Assembly: GCF_020883455.1 (NCBI RefSeq)
Contig: NZ_CP086615.1
Location: 496,001 to 560,000 of the forward strand
DNA from: Spiribacter halobius
GTDB taxonomy: Bacteria > Pseudomonadota > Gammaproteobacteria > Nitrococcales > Nitrococcaceae
DNA length: 64,000 bases
Direction: 5' to 3'
A program made the translations under genes and the position numbers. The notes beneath the pieces were generated by a model. It was not told where the DNA came from, did no database searches, and was given only the letters and a program-made list of their open reading frames with translations. Of the stretch, positions 1 through 12,770 are shown piece by piece (within the stretch, counting starts at the first letter, position 1; every line of letters begins with the position of its first letter).

Positions 1-157
1 CACGTGATCGCTCCCGTTGGCTGCTGGCACGCTGCCAGACGAAATGCGTCTTGCTCCTGCGCATGTGGGGCCCGGAGCGCCGCGCCGAGGGCGTGATCCA
101 ACAGTCCCGCACCAGGCATGGCCGCCAAGCTCGGCCAACGCGCCGCGGATGTAGGCT
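1..157. other. Window edge, no gene assigned
   Basis: This stretch lies downstream of glpK. Short open frames exist on both strands, but none has a recognisable product, start site or codon pattern. I see no clear terminator for glpK here. It may hold the end of a gene that lies mostly outside the window. Confidence 0.4.
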
Positions 158-1654
158 CTAATCGCCGGCCCCGCTCAGAGTCCGGCGCACCGCGTCGTGC
201 CAGCCGGCAATGATGTCGCTGCGGTCGGTGTCGGCGAGCGCCGGCCGGAAACGCTGGTCCAGCTTCCAGTGGCTGCCGAGGGCATCCAGTGACGGCCAGA
301 GGCCATGCTGCAGGCCGGCCAGATAGGCGGCGCCGAGGGCGGTGGTCTCGATGACCTGCGGGCGTTCCACCGCGATGCCGGTGAGGTCGGCGAGCCGCTG
401 CAGCAGCCAGTCGTTCGCCACCATGCCGCCGTCCACGCGCAGCGTCTCCAGATCGCCGCCGGCGTCGGCGGCCATCGCCGCCACCAGATCCCCGGTCTGC
501 AGGCAGACCGAGTCCAGCGCCGCACGCACCAGCTCGGCGACACCGGTATCCCGGGTGAGCCCGAACAGCGCCCCGCGGGCGTCCGGGTCCCACCAGGGGG
601 CGCCCAGTCCGGTGAAGGCGGGGACCAGATACAGCCGGTCCTCGCGGGCGCGGCGGGCCAGAATCTCGCTCTCGGCGGCGCTGGCGATGACGCCGAGGCC
701 GTCGCGCAGCCACTGCACGGCTGCACCGGCGACGAAGATCGAGCCCTCGAGGGCGTAGGTGGGGCGGCCGTGCAGCCGGTAGGCGAGGGTGGTGAGCAGG
801 CGGTTGTCCGAGAGCACGGCGCGCTCGCCGGTGTTCATGAGCGCGAAGCAGCCGGTGCCGTAGGTGCTCTTGATCATGCCCGGGGCGAAGCAGCTCTGGC
901 CGACCACGGCGGCGTGCTGATCCCCCGCGACGCCCTGGATGGGCAGGCTCACGCCAAGGACATCCGGATCGGTCTCGCCGAAGTCCGCGGCGCTGTCGAG
1001 CACCTCCGGGAGCAGGCCCGCCGGGACCTCGAACAGCGCGAGCAGGTCGTCGTCCCAGTCCTGGCGGTGGATGTCGAAGAGCAGCGTACGGCAGGCGTTG
1101 GTGGCGTCGGTGGCGTGCCTGCGGCCGCCGGTGAAGCGCCAGATCAGCCAGCTGTCCACGGTGCCGAAGGCGAGTTCCCCGGCATCCGCCCGCTCCCGGG
1201 CGCCTTCCACGTGATCCAGGATCCAGGCCACCTTGCTCGCCGAGAAGTAGGGGTCGAGCAGCAGGCCCGTGCGCGCGCGCACGGTGGGCTCATGACCGCC
1301 ATCGCGCAGCGCGCTGCAGGTCTCGGCAGTGCGCCGGTCCTGCCAGACGATGGCGTTGTGCACCGGCTCGCCCGTGCGCCGGTCCCAGACCACGGTGGTC
1401 TCGCGCTGATTGGTGATGCCGAGGCTGAGCACCCGGGCGCCGGCGTCGCTGGCATCCGCCAGGGCCTTTCGGCAAACGTCCACGGTGGAGCGCCAGAGGT
1501 CCTCCGGGTCATGCTCCACCCAGCCGCTGTGGGGGTAGTGCTGACGGAACTCCTGCTGGGCGCTGGCGACGATGTGCCCATCGACATCGAACACGATGGC
1601 GCGGGAGCTTGTCGTGCCCTGGTCGACGGCGAGTATGCAGGCATGCTCCGCCAT
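158..1654 (-). CDS. glpK: Glycerol kinase
   Basis: Cytoplasmic FGGY-family kinase of 498 residues (E. coli GlpK is 502) that phosphorylates glycerol to sn-glycerol-3-phosphate, the first step of glycerol use after uptake. Visible signatures are the N-terminal phosphate-binding stretch [14 protein letters not shown], the segment [17 protein letters not shown], and the C-terminal FGGY region around [13 protein letters not shown]. The frame stays open upstream to 1729, but the start at 1654 has a strong Shine-Dalgarno sequence (GAGGAGGAG) just before it, and 1729 would fall inside the promoter. It is divergent from glpR and is the only regulon gene on this strand. Confidence 0.97.
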   Translation of the reverse strand: MAEHACILAVDQGTTSSRAIVFDVDGHIVASAQQEFRQHYPHSGWVEHDPEDLWRSTVDVCRKALADASDAGARVLSLGITNQRETTVVWDRRTGEPVHNAIVWQDRRTAETCSALRDGGHEPTVRARTGLLLDPYFSASKVAWILDHVEGARERADAGELAFGTVDSWLIWRFTGGRRHATDATNACRTLLFDIHRQDWDDDLLALFEVPAGLLPEVLDSAADFGETDPDVLGVSLPIQGVAGDQHAAVVGQSCFAPGMIKSTYGTGCFALMNTGERAVLSDNRLLTTLAYRLHGRPTYALEGSIFVAGAAVQWLRDGLGVIASAAESEILARRAREDRLYLVPAFTGLGAPWWDPDARGALFGLTRDTGVAELVRAALDSVCLQTGDLVAAMAADAGGDLETLRVDGGMVANDWLLQRLADLTGIAVERPQVIETTALGAAYLAGLQHGLWPSLDALGSHWKLDQRFRPALADTDRSDIIAGWHDAVRRTLSGAGD

Positions 1655-1708
1655 GGCTCTCCTCCTCGGGGCGCGCGGCGTGCGCCGCCGCGGTTGTCGT
1701 TTGCCGCC

Positions 1709-1736
1709 ATGATCGAGTGCGGTCCGCAAATGTCAA
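1709..1736 (-). promoter_or_regulatory. Predicted sigma-70 promoter of glpK
   Basis: On the minus strand a perfect -35 hexamer TTGACA (1731-1736) is followed, after 16 bp, by a -10-like GATCAT (1709-1714, four of six matches). It lies about 50 bp upstream of the glpK start, and the GlpR-type operator sits immediately upstream of the -35 box. Confidence 0.6.
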
Positions 1737-1742
1737 GCCCGC

Positions 1743-1762
1743 AATTTTCGGAAGCGAACGTT
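1743..1762. promoter_or_regulatory. GlpR-type operator in the glpK-glpR intergenic region
   Basis: The 20-mer AATTTTCGGAAGCGAACGTT matches the E. coli GlpR operator consensus WATKYTCGWTWWCGAACATW at about 16 of 20 positions, with inverted half-sites TTCG and CGAA. It lies between the divergent glpK and glpR genes, where a DeoR-type glycerol-3-phosphate-responsive repressor could control both. Binding is inferred. Confidence 0.7.
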
Positions 1763-1810
1763 CGCCGCTGCTAGACTGCGCTCGAAGATGTTGCCCGGAG
1801 GAGACCCTCG

Positions 1811-2626
1811 ATGCCGCCTGCACTGTCCGCGGTCAGCCTCAACCGGCGCCAGCAGGAGATGCTCGGCCTGGTTCGCCAGCAGGGATTCGTGTCCGTCGAG
1901 GCCCTGGCGCAGCACTTCGCCGTCACCGCCCAGACCATCCGCCGCGACATCAACGCCCTCTGCCGGCATGGCCTGCTGCGTCGCTACCACGGCGGCGCGG
2001 GACTGCCCTCCAGCGTCGAGAACGTTGCCTACACGGCGCGCCAGGTGCTCCACCCGGAGGCCAAGGAGCGCATCGCCCGCGAGGTGGCGCAGTACATCCC
2101 CAACCAGGCCTCGCTCTACATCACCCTCGGCACCACCACCGAGGCCGTGGCCCGCGCCCTGCTGGACCACGAGGGCCTGCGGGTGATCACCAACAACCTC
2201 AACGTGGCGACCATCCTTTCCGGCAATCCGAGCTGCGAGGTGATCATCGCCGGCGGCGTCGTGCGCCACCGGGACCGCGGCGTCACCGGCGAGGCCACCA
2301 TCGACTTCATGAACCAGTTCAAGGTCGACTACGCGGTGATGGGCATCTCCGGCATCGAGCACGACGGTACCCTGCTGGACTTCGACTACCGCGAGGTACG
2401 GGTGCTGCAGGCCATCATGCGCAATGCGCGCACCCTGCTGCTCGCCGCCGACCACAGCAAGTTCGGACGCAACGCGCTGGTGAAGGTGGCGGACCTGAGC
2501 CAGGTGGACGTCCTGTTCACGGACGCTGAGCCACCGGCCCCGGTGCGGCGGCTGATGGCCGAGCATGACGGCGAGATCGTCGTGGCCGCGCCAGAAGAGG
2601 AAGCGGCGCCGGCCGCAGACGCATAG
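1811..2626 (+). CDS. glpR: DeoR-family glycerol-3-phosphate regulon repressor
   Basis: DNA-binding repressor of 271 residues. Residues about 10-55 form the DeoR winged helix-turn-helix, with the recognition segment TAQTIRRDINAL. The rest is the sugar-phosphate-sensing DeoRC domain, including the GlpR-typical stretch GISGIEHDGTLLDFDYREV. In E. coli GlpR, glycerol-3-phosphate releases the repressor from DNA. A good Shine-Dalgarno sequence (CGGAGGAG) precedes the ATG. GlpR-like operators lie upstream of this gene and upstream of glpD, consistent with autoregulation and control of the whole cluster. The C-terminal tail is rich in Ala and Glu. Confidence 0.93.
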   Translation: MPPALSAVSLNRRQQEMLGLVRQQGFVSVEALAQHFAVTAQTIRRDINALCRHGLLRRYHGGAGLPSSVENVAYTARQVLHPEAKERIAREVAQYIPNQASLYITLGTTTEAVARALLDHEGLRVITNNLNVATILSGNPSCEVIIAGGVVRHRDRGVTGEATIDFMNQFKVDYAVMGISGIEHDGTLLDFDYREVRVLQAIMRNARTLLLAADHSKFGRNALVKVADLSQVDVLFTDAEPPAPVRRLMAEHDGEIVVAAPEEEAAPAADA

Positions 2627-2644
2627 TCTTCATCGATGCGCGGA

Positions 2645-2696
2645 AATGTTCGGGTTGACGCGCGCGACGGGCGTGCTATGTTTGAAACCGAACATT
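2645..2696 (+). promoter_or_regulatory. glpD operon promoter with overlapping GlpR operator
   Basis: A -35 box TTGACG (2655-2660) and a -10 box TATGTT (2677-2682) are 16 bp apart. The -10 box is the left half of a 20-bp GlpR-type operator at 2677-2696 (TATGTTTGAAACCGAACATT, about 17 of 20 consensus matches). A second perfect half-site AATGTTCG sits at 2645-2652, just upstream of the -35. Repressor bound here would cover the polymerase site. It should drive glpD through glpV. Confidence 0.78.
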
Positions 2697-2740
2697 GCAT
2701 CGGCTCCGCAGCGATCGGGGCCTGACGAGGAGGAGAGCCC

Positions 2741-4272
2741 GTGAGCGGAGCCGCAGCGGAGACTGCCGACCGTTACGACGTGGTCGTCGTCGGGGGTGGC
2801 ATCAACGGAGCCGGGATTGCCCGGGACGCCGCCGGCCGCGGACTGCGCGTAATGCTCTGCGAACAGGGTGATCTCGCCAACTACACCTCCTCCGCCAGCA
2901 CCAAGCTCGTCCACGGCGGGCTGCGCTACCTGGAGTACTATGAATTCCGGCTGGTGCGAAAGGCGCTTGCCGAGCGTGAGGTGCTGCTCGGAATCGCGCC
3001 GCACATCATCTGGCCGCTGCGCTTCGTCATGCCCCACGTGCGCGAGCTGCGCCCGGCCTGGATGATCCGCGCGGGGCTGTTCCTCTACGACCATCTCGGC
3101 GGCCGCAAGAAGCTCGCGGGCTCCCGTGGCATCGATCTGCGCCGGCATCCCGCCGGCGAGCCGCTGCAGGAGGGGCTGACCAAGGGCTTCGTCTACTCCG
3201 ACTGCTGGGTGCAGGACGCGCGCCTGGTGGTGCTCAACTGCCGTGACGCTGCCGACCGCGGCGCCACCGTTCTGCCCCGCACCCGCTGCGTCGGCGCCGA
3301 GCGGAACGGCGAGGGCTGGCTGGTGGGGCTGGAAGACACCGTGACCGGCTCCCGCCGGCAGGTGCATGCCCGGGCGGTGGTCAACGCCGCCGGCCCCTGG
3401 GTCGGTCGCTTCCTGGGCGAGGCCATGCATGACGAGCGCAAGCGCGACGTGCACCTGGTCAAGGGCAGTCACATCGTCGTGCCCAAGCTCTTCGAGCACG
3501 ACCACGCCTATCTCTTCCAGCACACCGATGGCCGCGTGATCTTCGCCATCCCCTACGAGGGCGAGTTCACCCTCATCGGCACCACCGACGTCGCCTACGA
3601 GGGCGACCCGGCCACCGCCAGCGCCAGCGCCGAGGAGATCGACTACCTCTGCCAGGCCGTCAACCGCTACTTCCGGCGGCCAGTGAGCGCCGACGACGTG
3701 GTCTGGACCTACTCCGGCGTGCGCGCGCTCTACGACGAGGATGACTCCGAGAACGCCTCGGCGCTGAGCCGCGACTACACTCTGGATCTGGACACCCGGG
3801 CGGCGCCCCTGCTGTCGGTGTTCGGCGGCAAGATCACCACCTATCGCACGCTCGCCCGCGAGGCCGTGGACCGCATCGCGCCGTTGCTCGGCGCCGAGAT
3901 CCGCGACTGGACCGGCACGGCGGCGCTGCCCGGGGGCGACATCCGCGACGGCGATTTCGAGGGCTATCTGCAGGGGCTGCTGGCCGCCCGCCCCTGGCTG
4001 CCGGAGAGCCTCGGCTGGCGGCTGGCGCGCAACTACGGGCGTGATGCCGAACGGATACTCGGGGCGGCGCAGGGGGTCGAGGGGCTCGGCGAGCACTTCG
4101 GCGCCGACCTCTACGAGGCGGAGCTCCGGCACCTGGCCGAGCGCGAGTGGGCGATGACCGGCGACGACGCCATCTGGCGGCGCAGCAAGCTCGGCCTGCA
4201 GCTCAACGCTGCGGAGCAGGCGCGCGTGGCGGAATGGTTCCAGACGAGGCAGGAGAGGGGAGCGAGCGCATC

Positions 4273-4276
<4 letters not shown>
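2741..4276 (+). CDS. glpD: Aerobic glycerol-3-phosphate dehydrogenase
   Basis: FAD-dependent, membrane-associated dehydrogenase of 511 residues (E. coli GlpD 501) that oxidises glycerol-3-phosphate to dihydroxyacetone phosphate and passes electrons to quinone. The N-terminus holds the FAD-binding Rossmann motif GGGINGAGIARDAAGRG followed by the family segment SSASTKLVHGGLRYLEYYEF. VFGGKITTYRTLA is the conserved FAD-binding stretch of the cap side. The GTG start follows an AGGAGGAGAG ribosome site. The stop overlaps the glpS start (ATGA), so the two are probably translationally coupled. Confidence 0.97.
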
Positions 4277-5346
<1,070 letters not shown>

Positions 5347-5359
5347 CCCGGAAGACACC

Positions 5360-6430
5360 ATGGCCCGTATCGAGCTGAGCAATCTGGCCCATCAGTACAC
5401 GCCCGGGGCGGAGTACGCCCTGCAGAGCATGGACCACGTCTGGGAGGACGGGGGCGCCTACGCGTTGCTCGGTCCTTCCGGCTGCGGCAAGACCACGCTG
5501 CTGAACATCATCTCGGGGCTCGTCCAGCCCTCGGAGGGGCGGGTGCTGTTCGACGGCCGCGACGTCACCGCCCTGCCGCCGGAGCGGCGCAACATCGGCC
5601 AGGTTTTCCAGTTCCCGGTCATCTACGACACGATGAGCGTCTACGACAACCTGGCCTTCCCCCTGCGCAACCGCGGCATCGCCGCCGACGCGGTGGACAA
5701 GCGGGTCCGCCAGGTGGCGGACATGCTGAGCCTCGAGCACGTCATCGGCCGCCGCGCCGAGGGCCTCACCGCCGACGCCAAGCAGAAGATCTCGCTGGGC
5801 CGGGGCCTGGTGCGCGAGGACGTCGCTGCGGTGCTGTTCGACGAGCCGCTCACCGTGATCGACCCGCATCTGAAGTGGCAGCTGCGGCGCAAGCTGCGCG
5901 AGGTCCACGAGCAGCTGCGGCTGACGCTGGTCTACGTCACCCACGACCAGACCGAGGCCATGACCTTCGCCGACCAGGTGGTGGTGATGTACGCCGGGCG
6001 GGTGGTGCAGATGGGCAGCCCCGAGGCCCTGTTCGAGCGCCCGGCGCACACCTTCGTCGGCTACTTCATCGGCAGCCCGGGGATGAACTTCCTCGACTGC
6101 GCCCTGGACGGCGACGCAGCGGTGGTGGACGGCCACCGCATCCCGCTGGATCCCGAACGCCGTGCGGCCGCGGAGCGCGCCAGCGGCCACCTGCAGCTGG
6201 GCATCCGCCCCGAGTACCTGCGTCCGGCGCGGGACGGGGAGCCGGGGCTTGCCGCCCGCGTGGAGCAGGTCGAGGACCTGGGGGATTTCAAGCTCGTTAC
6301 CGCCCGGCTCGGCGAGCGGGCGCTGCATCTGCGCGTGGCGGAGTCCGAGGCCATCGGCAGTGACGGCATCGAGCTGGTGTTCCCCACGGAGCAGACCCTG
6401 CTCTATGCCGACGAGCATCTGGTGGCCTAG
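5360..6430 (+). CDS. glpT: Glycerol ABC transporter ATPase GlpT
   Basis: Second ATPase of the glycerol importer, 356 residues. Walker A is GPSGCGKT (38-45), Walker B is AAVLFDE (156-162) and the H-loop His195 is intact (YVTHDQ). The ABC signature is lost: LSGGQ is replaced by LTADAKQK around 136-143. A C-terminal TOBE-type domain follows. It begins 13 bp after glpS. This GlpT is not the E. coli MFS glycerol-3-phosphate antiporter of the same name. It should form a heterodimer with GlpS and drive the GlpPQ permeases. Confidence 0.92.
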   Translation: MARIELSNLAHQYTPGAEYALQSMDHVWEDGGAYALLGPSGCGKTTLLNIISGLVQPSEGRVLFDGRDVTALPPERRNIGQVFQFPVIYDTMSVYDNLAFPLRNRGIAADAVDKRVRQVADMLSLEHVIGRRAEGLTADAKQKISLGRGLVREDVAAVLFDEPLTVIDPHLKWQLRRKLREVHEQLRLTLVYVTHDQTEAMTFADQVVVMYAGRVVQMGSPEALFERPAHTFVGYFIGSPGMNFLDCALDGDAAVVDGHRIPLDPERRAAAERASGHLQLGIRPEYLRPARDGEPGLAARVEQVEDLGDFKLVTARLGERALHLRVAESEAIGSDGIELVFPTEQTLLYADEHLVA

Positions 6431-6456
6431 GCCGTACGCGCCGGGAGGAGAGAGAG

Positions 6457-7325
6457 ATGGAGAAGCGCGAATACCAGTGGGCCTGGCTGATGGTGCTGCC
6501 GGTGGTGGCGGTGGTCGCATTCAGCGCCATCATCCCGCTGATGACGGTGGTCAACTACTCGGTGCAGGACATCTTCGGACCGGACTCCCGGTTCTTCGTC
6601 GGCACCGAATGGTTCCGGATCATCCTGCGCGACGAGGACCTGCACGGAGCGCTGCTGCGCCAGTTCGGGTTCTCGGCGGCGGTGCTCGCCATCGAGATCC
6701 CGCTCGGCATCGGGCTCGCCCTGTGCATGCCGAAGCGCGGCGTCTGGGTGTCGGTCTGCCTGGTGCTGCTGGCGCTGCCGCTGCTGGTGCCCTGGAACGT
6801 GGTGGGCACGGTCTGGCAGGTGTTCGCCCGCCCGGACATTGGCCTTGCCGGGGTGACGCTGAACGCCATCGGCTTCGACTACAACTACACCGGCGACCCC
6901 TTCGACGCCTGGCTCACGGTGCTGGTGATGGACGTCTGGCACTGGACGTCGCTGGTGATCCTGCTCTGCTACGCCGGGCTGCAGGCCATCCCCGACGCCT
7001 ACTACCAGGCGGCACGCATCGACGGGGCCTCGCGCTGGGCCGTGTTCCGCTACATCGAGCTGCCGAAGCTGCGCGGCGTGCTGCTGATCGCCATCCTGCT
7101 GCGCTTCATGGACAGCTTCCGGATCTACGCCGAGCCCTCCGTGCTTACCGGCGGTGGCCCGGGCAACGCCACCACGTTCCTGAGTCAGGAGCTCACCACC
7201 ATGGCGGTGGGGCAATTCGACCTCGGTCCGGCAGCGGCGTTCTCCCTGATCTACTTCCTGATCATCCTGCTGTTCAGCTACGTCTTCTACATGACGATCA
7301 ACAATCTCGGTAAGGGGGTGAAGTG

Positions 7326-7326
<1 letters not shown>
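6457..7326 (+). CDS. glpP: Glycerol ABC transporter permease GlpP
   Basis: Inner-membrane permease of 289 residues, binding-protein-dependent transport family (MalF/UgpA-like), with about six hydrophobic segments. The ATPase-coupling EAA loop is visible around ARIDGASRWAVFRYIELP. A GGGAGGAGAG ribosome site precedes the ATG. It is followed directly by glpQ, whose start overlaps this stop codon, so the two permeases are probably made in equal amounts. Confidence 0.93.
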
Positions 7327-8129
<803 letters not shown>

Positions 8130-8142
8130 GAGGAGGGACGTC

Positions 8143-8445
8143 ATGGAAGTCGGACAGCAGGGCGGATTCAGCCTCGACTGGATGGCCTGGACCATGCCGG
8201 TGGCCATCTTCTTCACCGCCATCGCGGTGATGCTGGTGGTCTTCGGCGTGCTCCAGTTCGTCTGGCCCACGGTGGAGCGGCGCGGCTTTCTTCCGGTGCC
8301 CACCACCCGCGGCGACCGGCTGTTCATGGGGCTGCTCGGCTCCGCCTACATCCATCTGGGCTGGCTCGCATTCACCGAGGCCAACCTGCTTTTCGCATCG
8401 GCGCTGGCGGCGGCCTTCATGGCCGTGATGCTGCGCTGGGGGTAG
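8143..8445 (+). CDS. glpU: Small membrane protein of the glycerol importer (DUF2160, GlpU)
   Basis: 100-residue protein with two to three hydrophobic segments (about 13-35, 62-77 and 80-97) and a short polar loop around VERRGFLPVPTTRGDR. It matches the DUF2160 pattern, and its place between the permeases and the binding protein is that of glpU in the rhizobial glycerol operon. Its molecular role is not established; an accessory membrane subunit is the natural guess. The start at 8143 follows GAGGAGGG; the frame is open further upstream but overlaps glpQ. Confidence 0.82.
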   Translation: MEVGQQGGFSLDWMAWTMPVAIFFTAIAVMLVVFGVLQFVWPTVERRGFLPVPTTRGDRLFMGLLGSAYIHLGWLAFTEANLLFASALAAAFMAVMLRWG

Positions 8446-8579
8446 CTGGCCCCTGGGGCGTTACCGCTGCGCGGGCGGCGGGCGCCCGAACGCAGCACGG
8501 GCATGTCCCGCCGGCACGGAGCCGGGGGACGGCGATAGTAGAGCAACGGGATAGGCATCCCATGCAGGAGGAGATGACG
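8446..8579. other. glpU-glpV gap
   Basis: This 134-bp gap inside the operon is GC-rich with weak self-complementary runs around 8460-8530. I find no clear promoter or terminator. A structured gap just before a binding-protein gene is common in ABC operons and often sets the higher level of the binding protein; that role is inferred. Confidence 0.35.
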
Positions 8580-10328
<1,749 letters not shown>

Positions 10329-10354
10329 GGCGCTGACCACGCCACGTCAACGCG

Positions 10355-10381
10355 AGGGGGCCTGCGGGCCCCCTTGTTTTT
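10355..10381 (+). terminator. Rho-independent terminator of the glp operon
   Basis: The perfect 8-bp stem AGGGGGCC/GGCCCCCT (10355-10362 with 10367-10374) closes a TGCG loop and is followed by TGTTTTT. It lies 27 bp after the glpV stop. Confidence 0.9.
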
Positions 10382-10519
10382 GGTGGCGTCTGCGGCGTAT
10401 CCGGGGCAGGCTGGCACTAAAGCGGAAAGAACCGCCATCGCTGGGTGGTTGTTCCGCGACGGTTGAACTGAGTCAGGTGCCTCGATCTCCGTAGGAGGCC
10501 TGCAATCGGTATGTCGGAC

Positions 10520-10607
10520 ATTCGGCGCGAGGGCGCGCCTCCCACAGGCCTTAACTTGTCGTGTTGCCAGGATCGGAGCCTGTGGGAGCGGCGCCCCCGC
10601 CGCGAAT
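10520..10607. repeat. REPIN-like inverted pair of REP sequences
   Basis: Two related 29-31-bp units in opposite orientation: 10520-10550 (read on the minus strand) and 10579-10607 (plus strand, starting CCTGTGGGAGCGGCGCC and ending CCGCGAAT). Each unit is itself a small hairpin. The sequence resembles the Pseudomonas REP class (TGTAGGAGCG...CGCGAA). Similar units occur at 28858-28945 and 62699-62727. The rest of 10382-10650 shows nothing else clear. Confidence 0.8.
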
Positions 10608-10650
10608 CTCCCGGGCAGGTGATACGAGGCGATTTGAGTAGGAAACAACC

Positions 10651-12090
10651 ATGGACTCTGTCTTCCCGCCATTCTCCCCCCGCCGCCGACGTTTCCTACG
10701 CGCTGGAGCGGGCCTGCTCGGTACCGGGCTGCTGCCTCTGCCGTTGCGGGCGCTGGCCGCGTCGCCCGGCGAGGTCCGCCGGCTGCATCCGGCCCCGGCC
10801 GCGTGGCGTCTCGGCGGCGATGCGCACCCGCCGGTGGACGTCTGGGCCTACGAGGGGACCGTGCCCGGCCCGGTGCTGCGGGTGCGGCAGGGTGAGCGGC
10901 TGCGGGTGCGCGTGGACAACGGGCTCGACGAGCCGACCAGCGTCCACTGGCACGGGCTCCGGCTGCCCAACGCCATGGACGGGGTGCCCGGGGTGACTCA
11001 GGCGCCCATCGCGCCCGGGGCCGCGTTCGACTATGCCTTCCACGCGGTGGATGCCGGCACCTTCTGGTACCACCCGCATATCCGCAGCGAGCAGCAGGTA
11101 GGGCGCGGGCTCTACGGCGCGCTGATCGTCGAGGAGCGGGAGCCGCCGGCGGTGGATGGCGAATGGCTCTGGGTGCTGGATGACTGGCGCATCACCCGTG
11201 AGGGCCAGCTCGCGGCGTTCGGGAACTGGCACGATCGCAGCCATGGCGGGCGGGTCGGCAACTGGACCACGGTCAACGGCACGCCGCCGGCCGAGCACGC
11301 ACTGCATCGGGGCGAGCGCGTGCGGCTGCGGCTGGTGAACGCCGCCAATGCCCGTATCTTCGGTCTGCGCTTCGGCGGCCACCGCCCCTGGCTGATGGCC
11401 CTGGACGGCCATCCGGTGCCGCCGCGGCGGCTCGACGCCGACGAGCCGATGGTGCTCGGCCCCGGCATGCGGGCGGATCTGTTCCTGGACGGCGAGGCGC
11501 ATGAGCCCGGCAGTGGGCACGAGGTCTTCGATGCCTTCGCCCGGGAGGCCACGGCCCCCGTCGCCCGCCTGCGCTACGCTGCGCCCCGGCGCGAGGCGGC
11601 CCCCGGCGAGCCGGCACCGCTGCCGGCGAATCCCGTGCCGGAGCCGGACCTGGCGCGCGCGGAACGCCACGAGATCACCCTGGATGGCGGCGCCATGGGC
11701 AATATCGACGCGCTGACCATCGACGGCCGCCCGGCCGGCATGAGGCTGATTCGCGAGACCGGTCTGATGTGGGGGATCAACGGGGTCGCCGCCGGCGGCC
11801 ACCATCTGCCGCCGGCGCTCACGCTGGCCCGCGGCGCCCACGTGCGGCTGCGCCTGCGCAACAACACCGCCTGGCCCCATCCCATGCACCTGCACGGCCA
11901 TGCCTTCCGGGTGCTGACGCGCAACGATGCCCCGGTGCCGGATCGGCCCTGGCAGGATACGGTCCTGCTCGACCGCCGCGAGACCGCCGAGGTGGCGTTC
12001 GTGGCGGACAACCCCGGTGACTGGATGTTTCACTGCCACATACTGGAGCACCAGGCGGCGGGGATGATGACGTTGCTGCGGGTTGCCTGA
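10651..12090 (+). CDS. Periplasmic multicopper oxidase
   Basis: 479-residue three-cupredoxin oxidase of the CueO/CopA-like class, probably oxidising Cu(I) or organic substrates at the expense of O2. A twin-arginine signal (RRRRFLRAGAG) directs folded export. All four copper-ligand motifs are present: HWHG and HPH in the first domain (WHGLRLPNAMDGV, FWYHPHIR), and HPMHLHGHAF and HCHILEHQAAGM in the last, giving the type 1 and trinuclear centres. No Met-rich insert like that of E. coli CueO is seen. The ribosome site is modest (TAGGAAAC). It is followed by a small metal-site protein, which suggests a copper-related role, although the copA-csoR locus lies 5.5 kb away. Confidence 0.9.
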   Translation: MDSVFPPFSPRRRRFLRAGAGLLGTGLLPLPLRALAASPGEVRRLHPAPAAWRLGGDAHPPVDVWAYEGTVPGPVLRVRQGERLRVRVDNGLDEPTSVHWHGLRLPNAMDGVPGVTQAPIAPGAAFDYAFHAVDAGTFWYHPHIRSEQQVGRGLYGALIVEEREPPAVDGEWLWVLDDWRITREGQLAAFGNWHDRSHGGRVGNWTTVNGTPPAEHALHRGERVRLRLVNAANARIFGLRFGGHRPWLMALDGHPVPPRRLDADEPMVLGPGMRADLFLDGEAHEPGSGHEVFDAFAREATAPVARLRYAAPRREAAPGEPAPLPANPVPEPDLARAERHEITLDGGAMGNIDALTIDGRPAGMRLIRETGLMWGINGVAAGGHHLPPALTLARGAHVRLRLRNNTAWPHPMHLHGHAFRVLTRNDAPVPDRPWQDTVLLDRRETAEVAFVADNPGDWMFHCHILEHQAAGMMTLLRVA

Positions 12091-12143
12091 CCCCAACCTG
12101 CCGTGGCACGGCGCCCAGTTCTGAACAGCACAGGAGAAGCTTC

Positions 12144-12569
12144 ATGCGATGGTTTTCGAGCCCGACCCCCCGGATGGCGAGCGCCGTATTGGCCTCGAGC
12201 GTGCTTCTGGCGGGTACGACCGCAGCGCTGGCCCATGGCGAGGCGGAGCCCGGGCCGCATGGCGGGGAGATCCGCATGCCCGGGGCGTTCCACACCGAGG
12301 TCGTGGCCGCGTCCGGGGCACTGCGGGTGTATCTGCTGGACATGCAGTTCGAGAACCCGCAGACCGCGGAGTCCTCCGTCGAGGTAACCGTCCGCCAGCA
12401 GGGCGAGACGCACCGGGTGGAGTGCACGGCCGCCGAGCGGGCGTTCCGCTGCCCGCTGCCCGACGGGGTCAGCCTGAACGCCGGCGCGCTCGAGGTCAGC
12501 GCGGTGCGTGGCGGCGGCCAGTCCTGGGACGCGGAGTACTCGCTGCCGCTGGCATTCTCCGGCGGCTAG
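12144..12569 (+). CDS. Small periplasmic protein with His-rich N-terminus
   Basis: 141 residues with a signal peptide ending at about TAALA and a mature start rich in likely metal ligands (HGEAEPGPHGGEIRMPGAFH). The PHGG..GAFHTEV pattern resembles N-terminal segments found in periplasmic heavy-metal proteins. The remainder looks like a small beta-sandwich with two Cys (ECTAAERAFRC). It probably shares a transcript with the multicopper oxidase 53 bp upstream and may bind copper; this is inferred. Its TAG stop is formed by the first three bases of a repeat element. Confidence 0.65.
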   Translation: MRWFSSPTPRMASAVLASSVLLAGTTAALAHGEAEPGPHGGEIRMPGAFHTEVVAASGALRVYLLDMQFENPQTAESSVEVTVRQQGETHRVECTAAERAFRCPLPDGVSLNAGALEVSAVRGGGQSWDAEYSLPLAFSGG

Positions 12570-12748
12570 CCCGGAACTCTCACCGATTCGCGCAGCGAGG
12601 GCGTGGAGATGGCGGGCAGGACAAGGCGCGGGAGAGTCCGGGCGCGCAGGCGTACTCGACAGTACGTCGAGCACGCGGACCGAGCGCAACGCCGGACTGC
12701 CCGTCAGATCCGCGTCCGCAGCCGCGGATCGGTGAGATTTCCGGGCTA
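12567..12748 (+). repeat. 182-bp inverted-repeat element, copy A
   Basis: Begins TAGCCCGGAACTCTCACCG and ends CGGTGAGATTTCCGGGCTA, so its ends are inverted repeats of about 25 bp. An internal hairpin GTACTCGAC-AGTAC-GTCGAGCAC sits in the centre. It is nearly identical to copies at 45598-45779 and 61444-61625 and to the outer parts of 27783-28232. The first three bases are the stop codon of the upstream gene. No protein is encoded. Confidence 0.9.
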
Positions 12749-12770
12749 GGGCTGCGCCTCTGACGATGAA

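Noticed and set aside
1655-1729. Upstream extension of glpK
   Set aside because: The longer frame would start inside the -35/-10 region and encodes an Arg-rich stretch absent from glycerol kinases; the 1654 start has a strong ribosome site.
5360-6430. GlpT as the MFS glycerol-3-phosphate antiporter
   Set aside because: The sequence is an ABC ATPase with Walker motifs; the shared name is historical.
12567-12748. Reading the 182-bp element as an insertion sequence
   Set aside because: There is no space for a transposase, and no transposase gene is seen in the window; only a non-autonomous element is supported.
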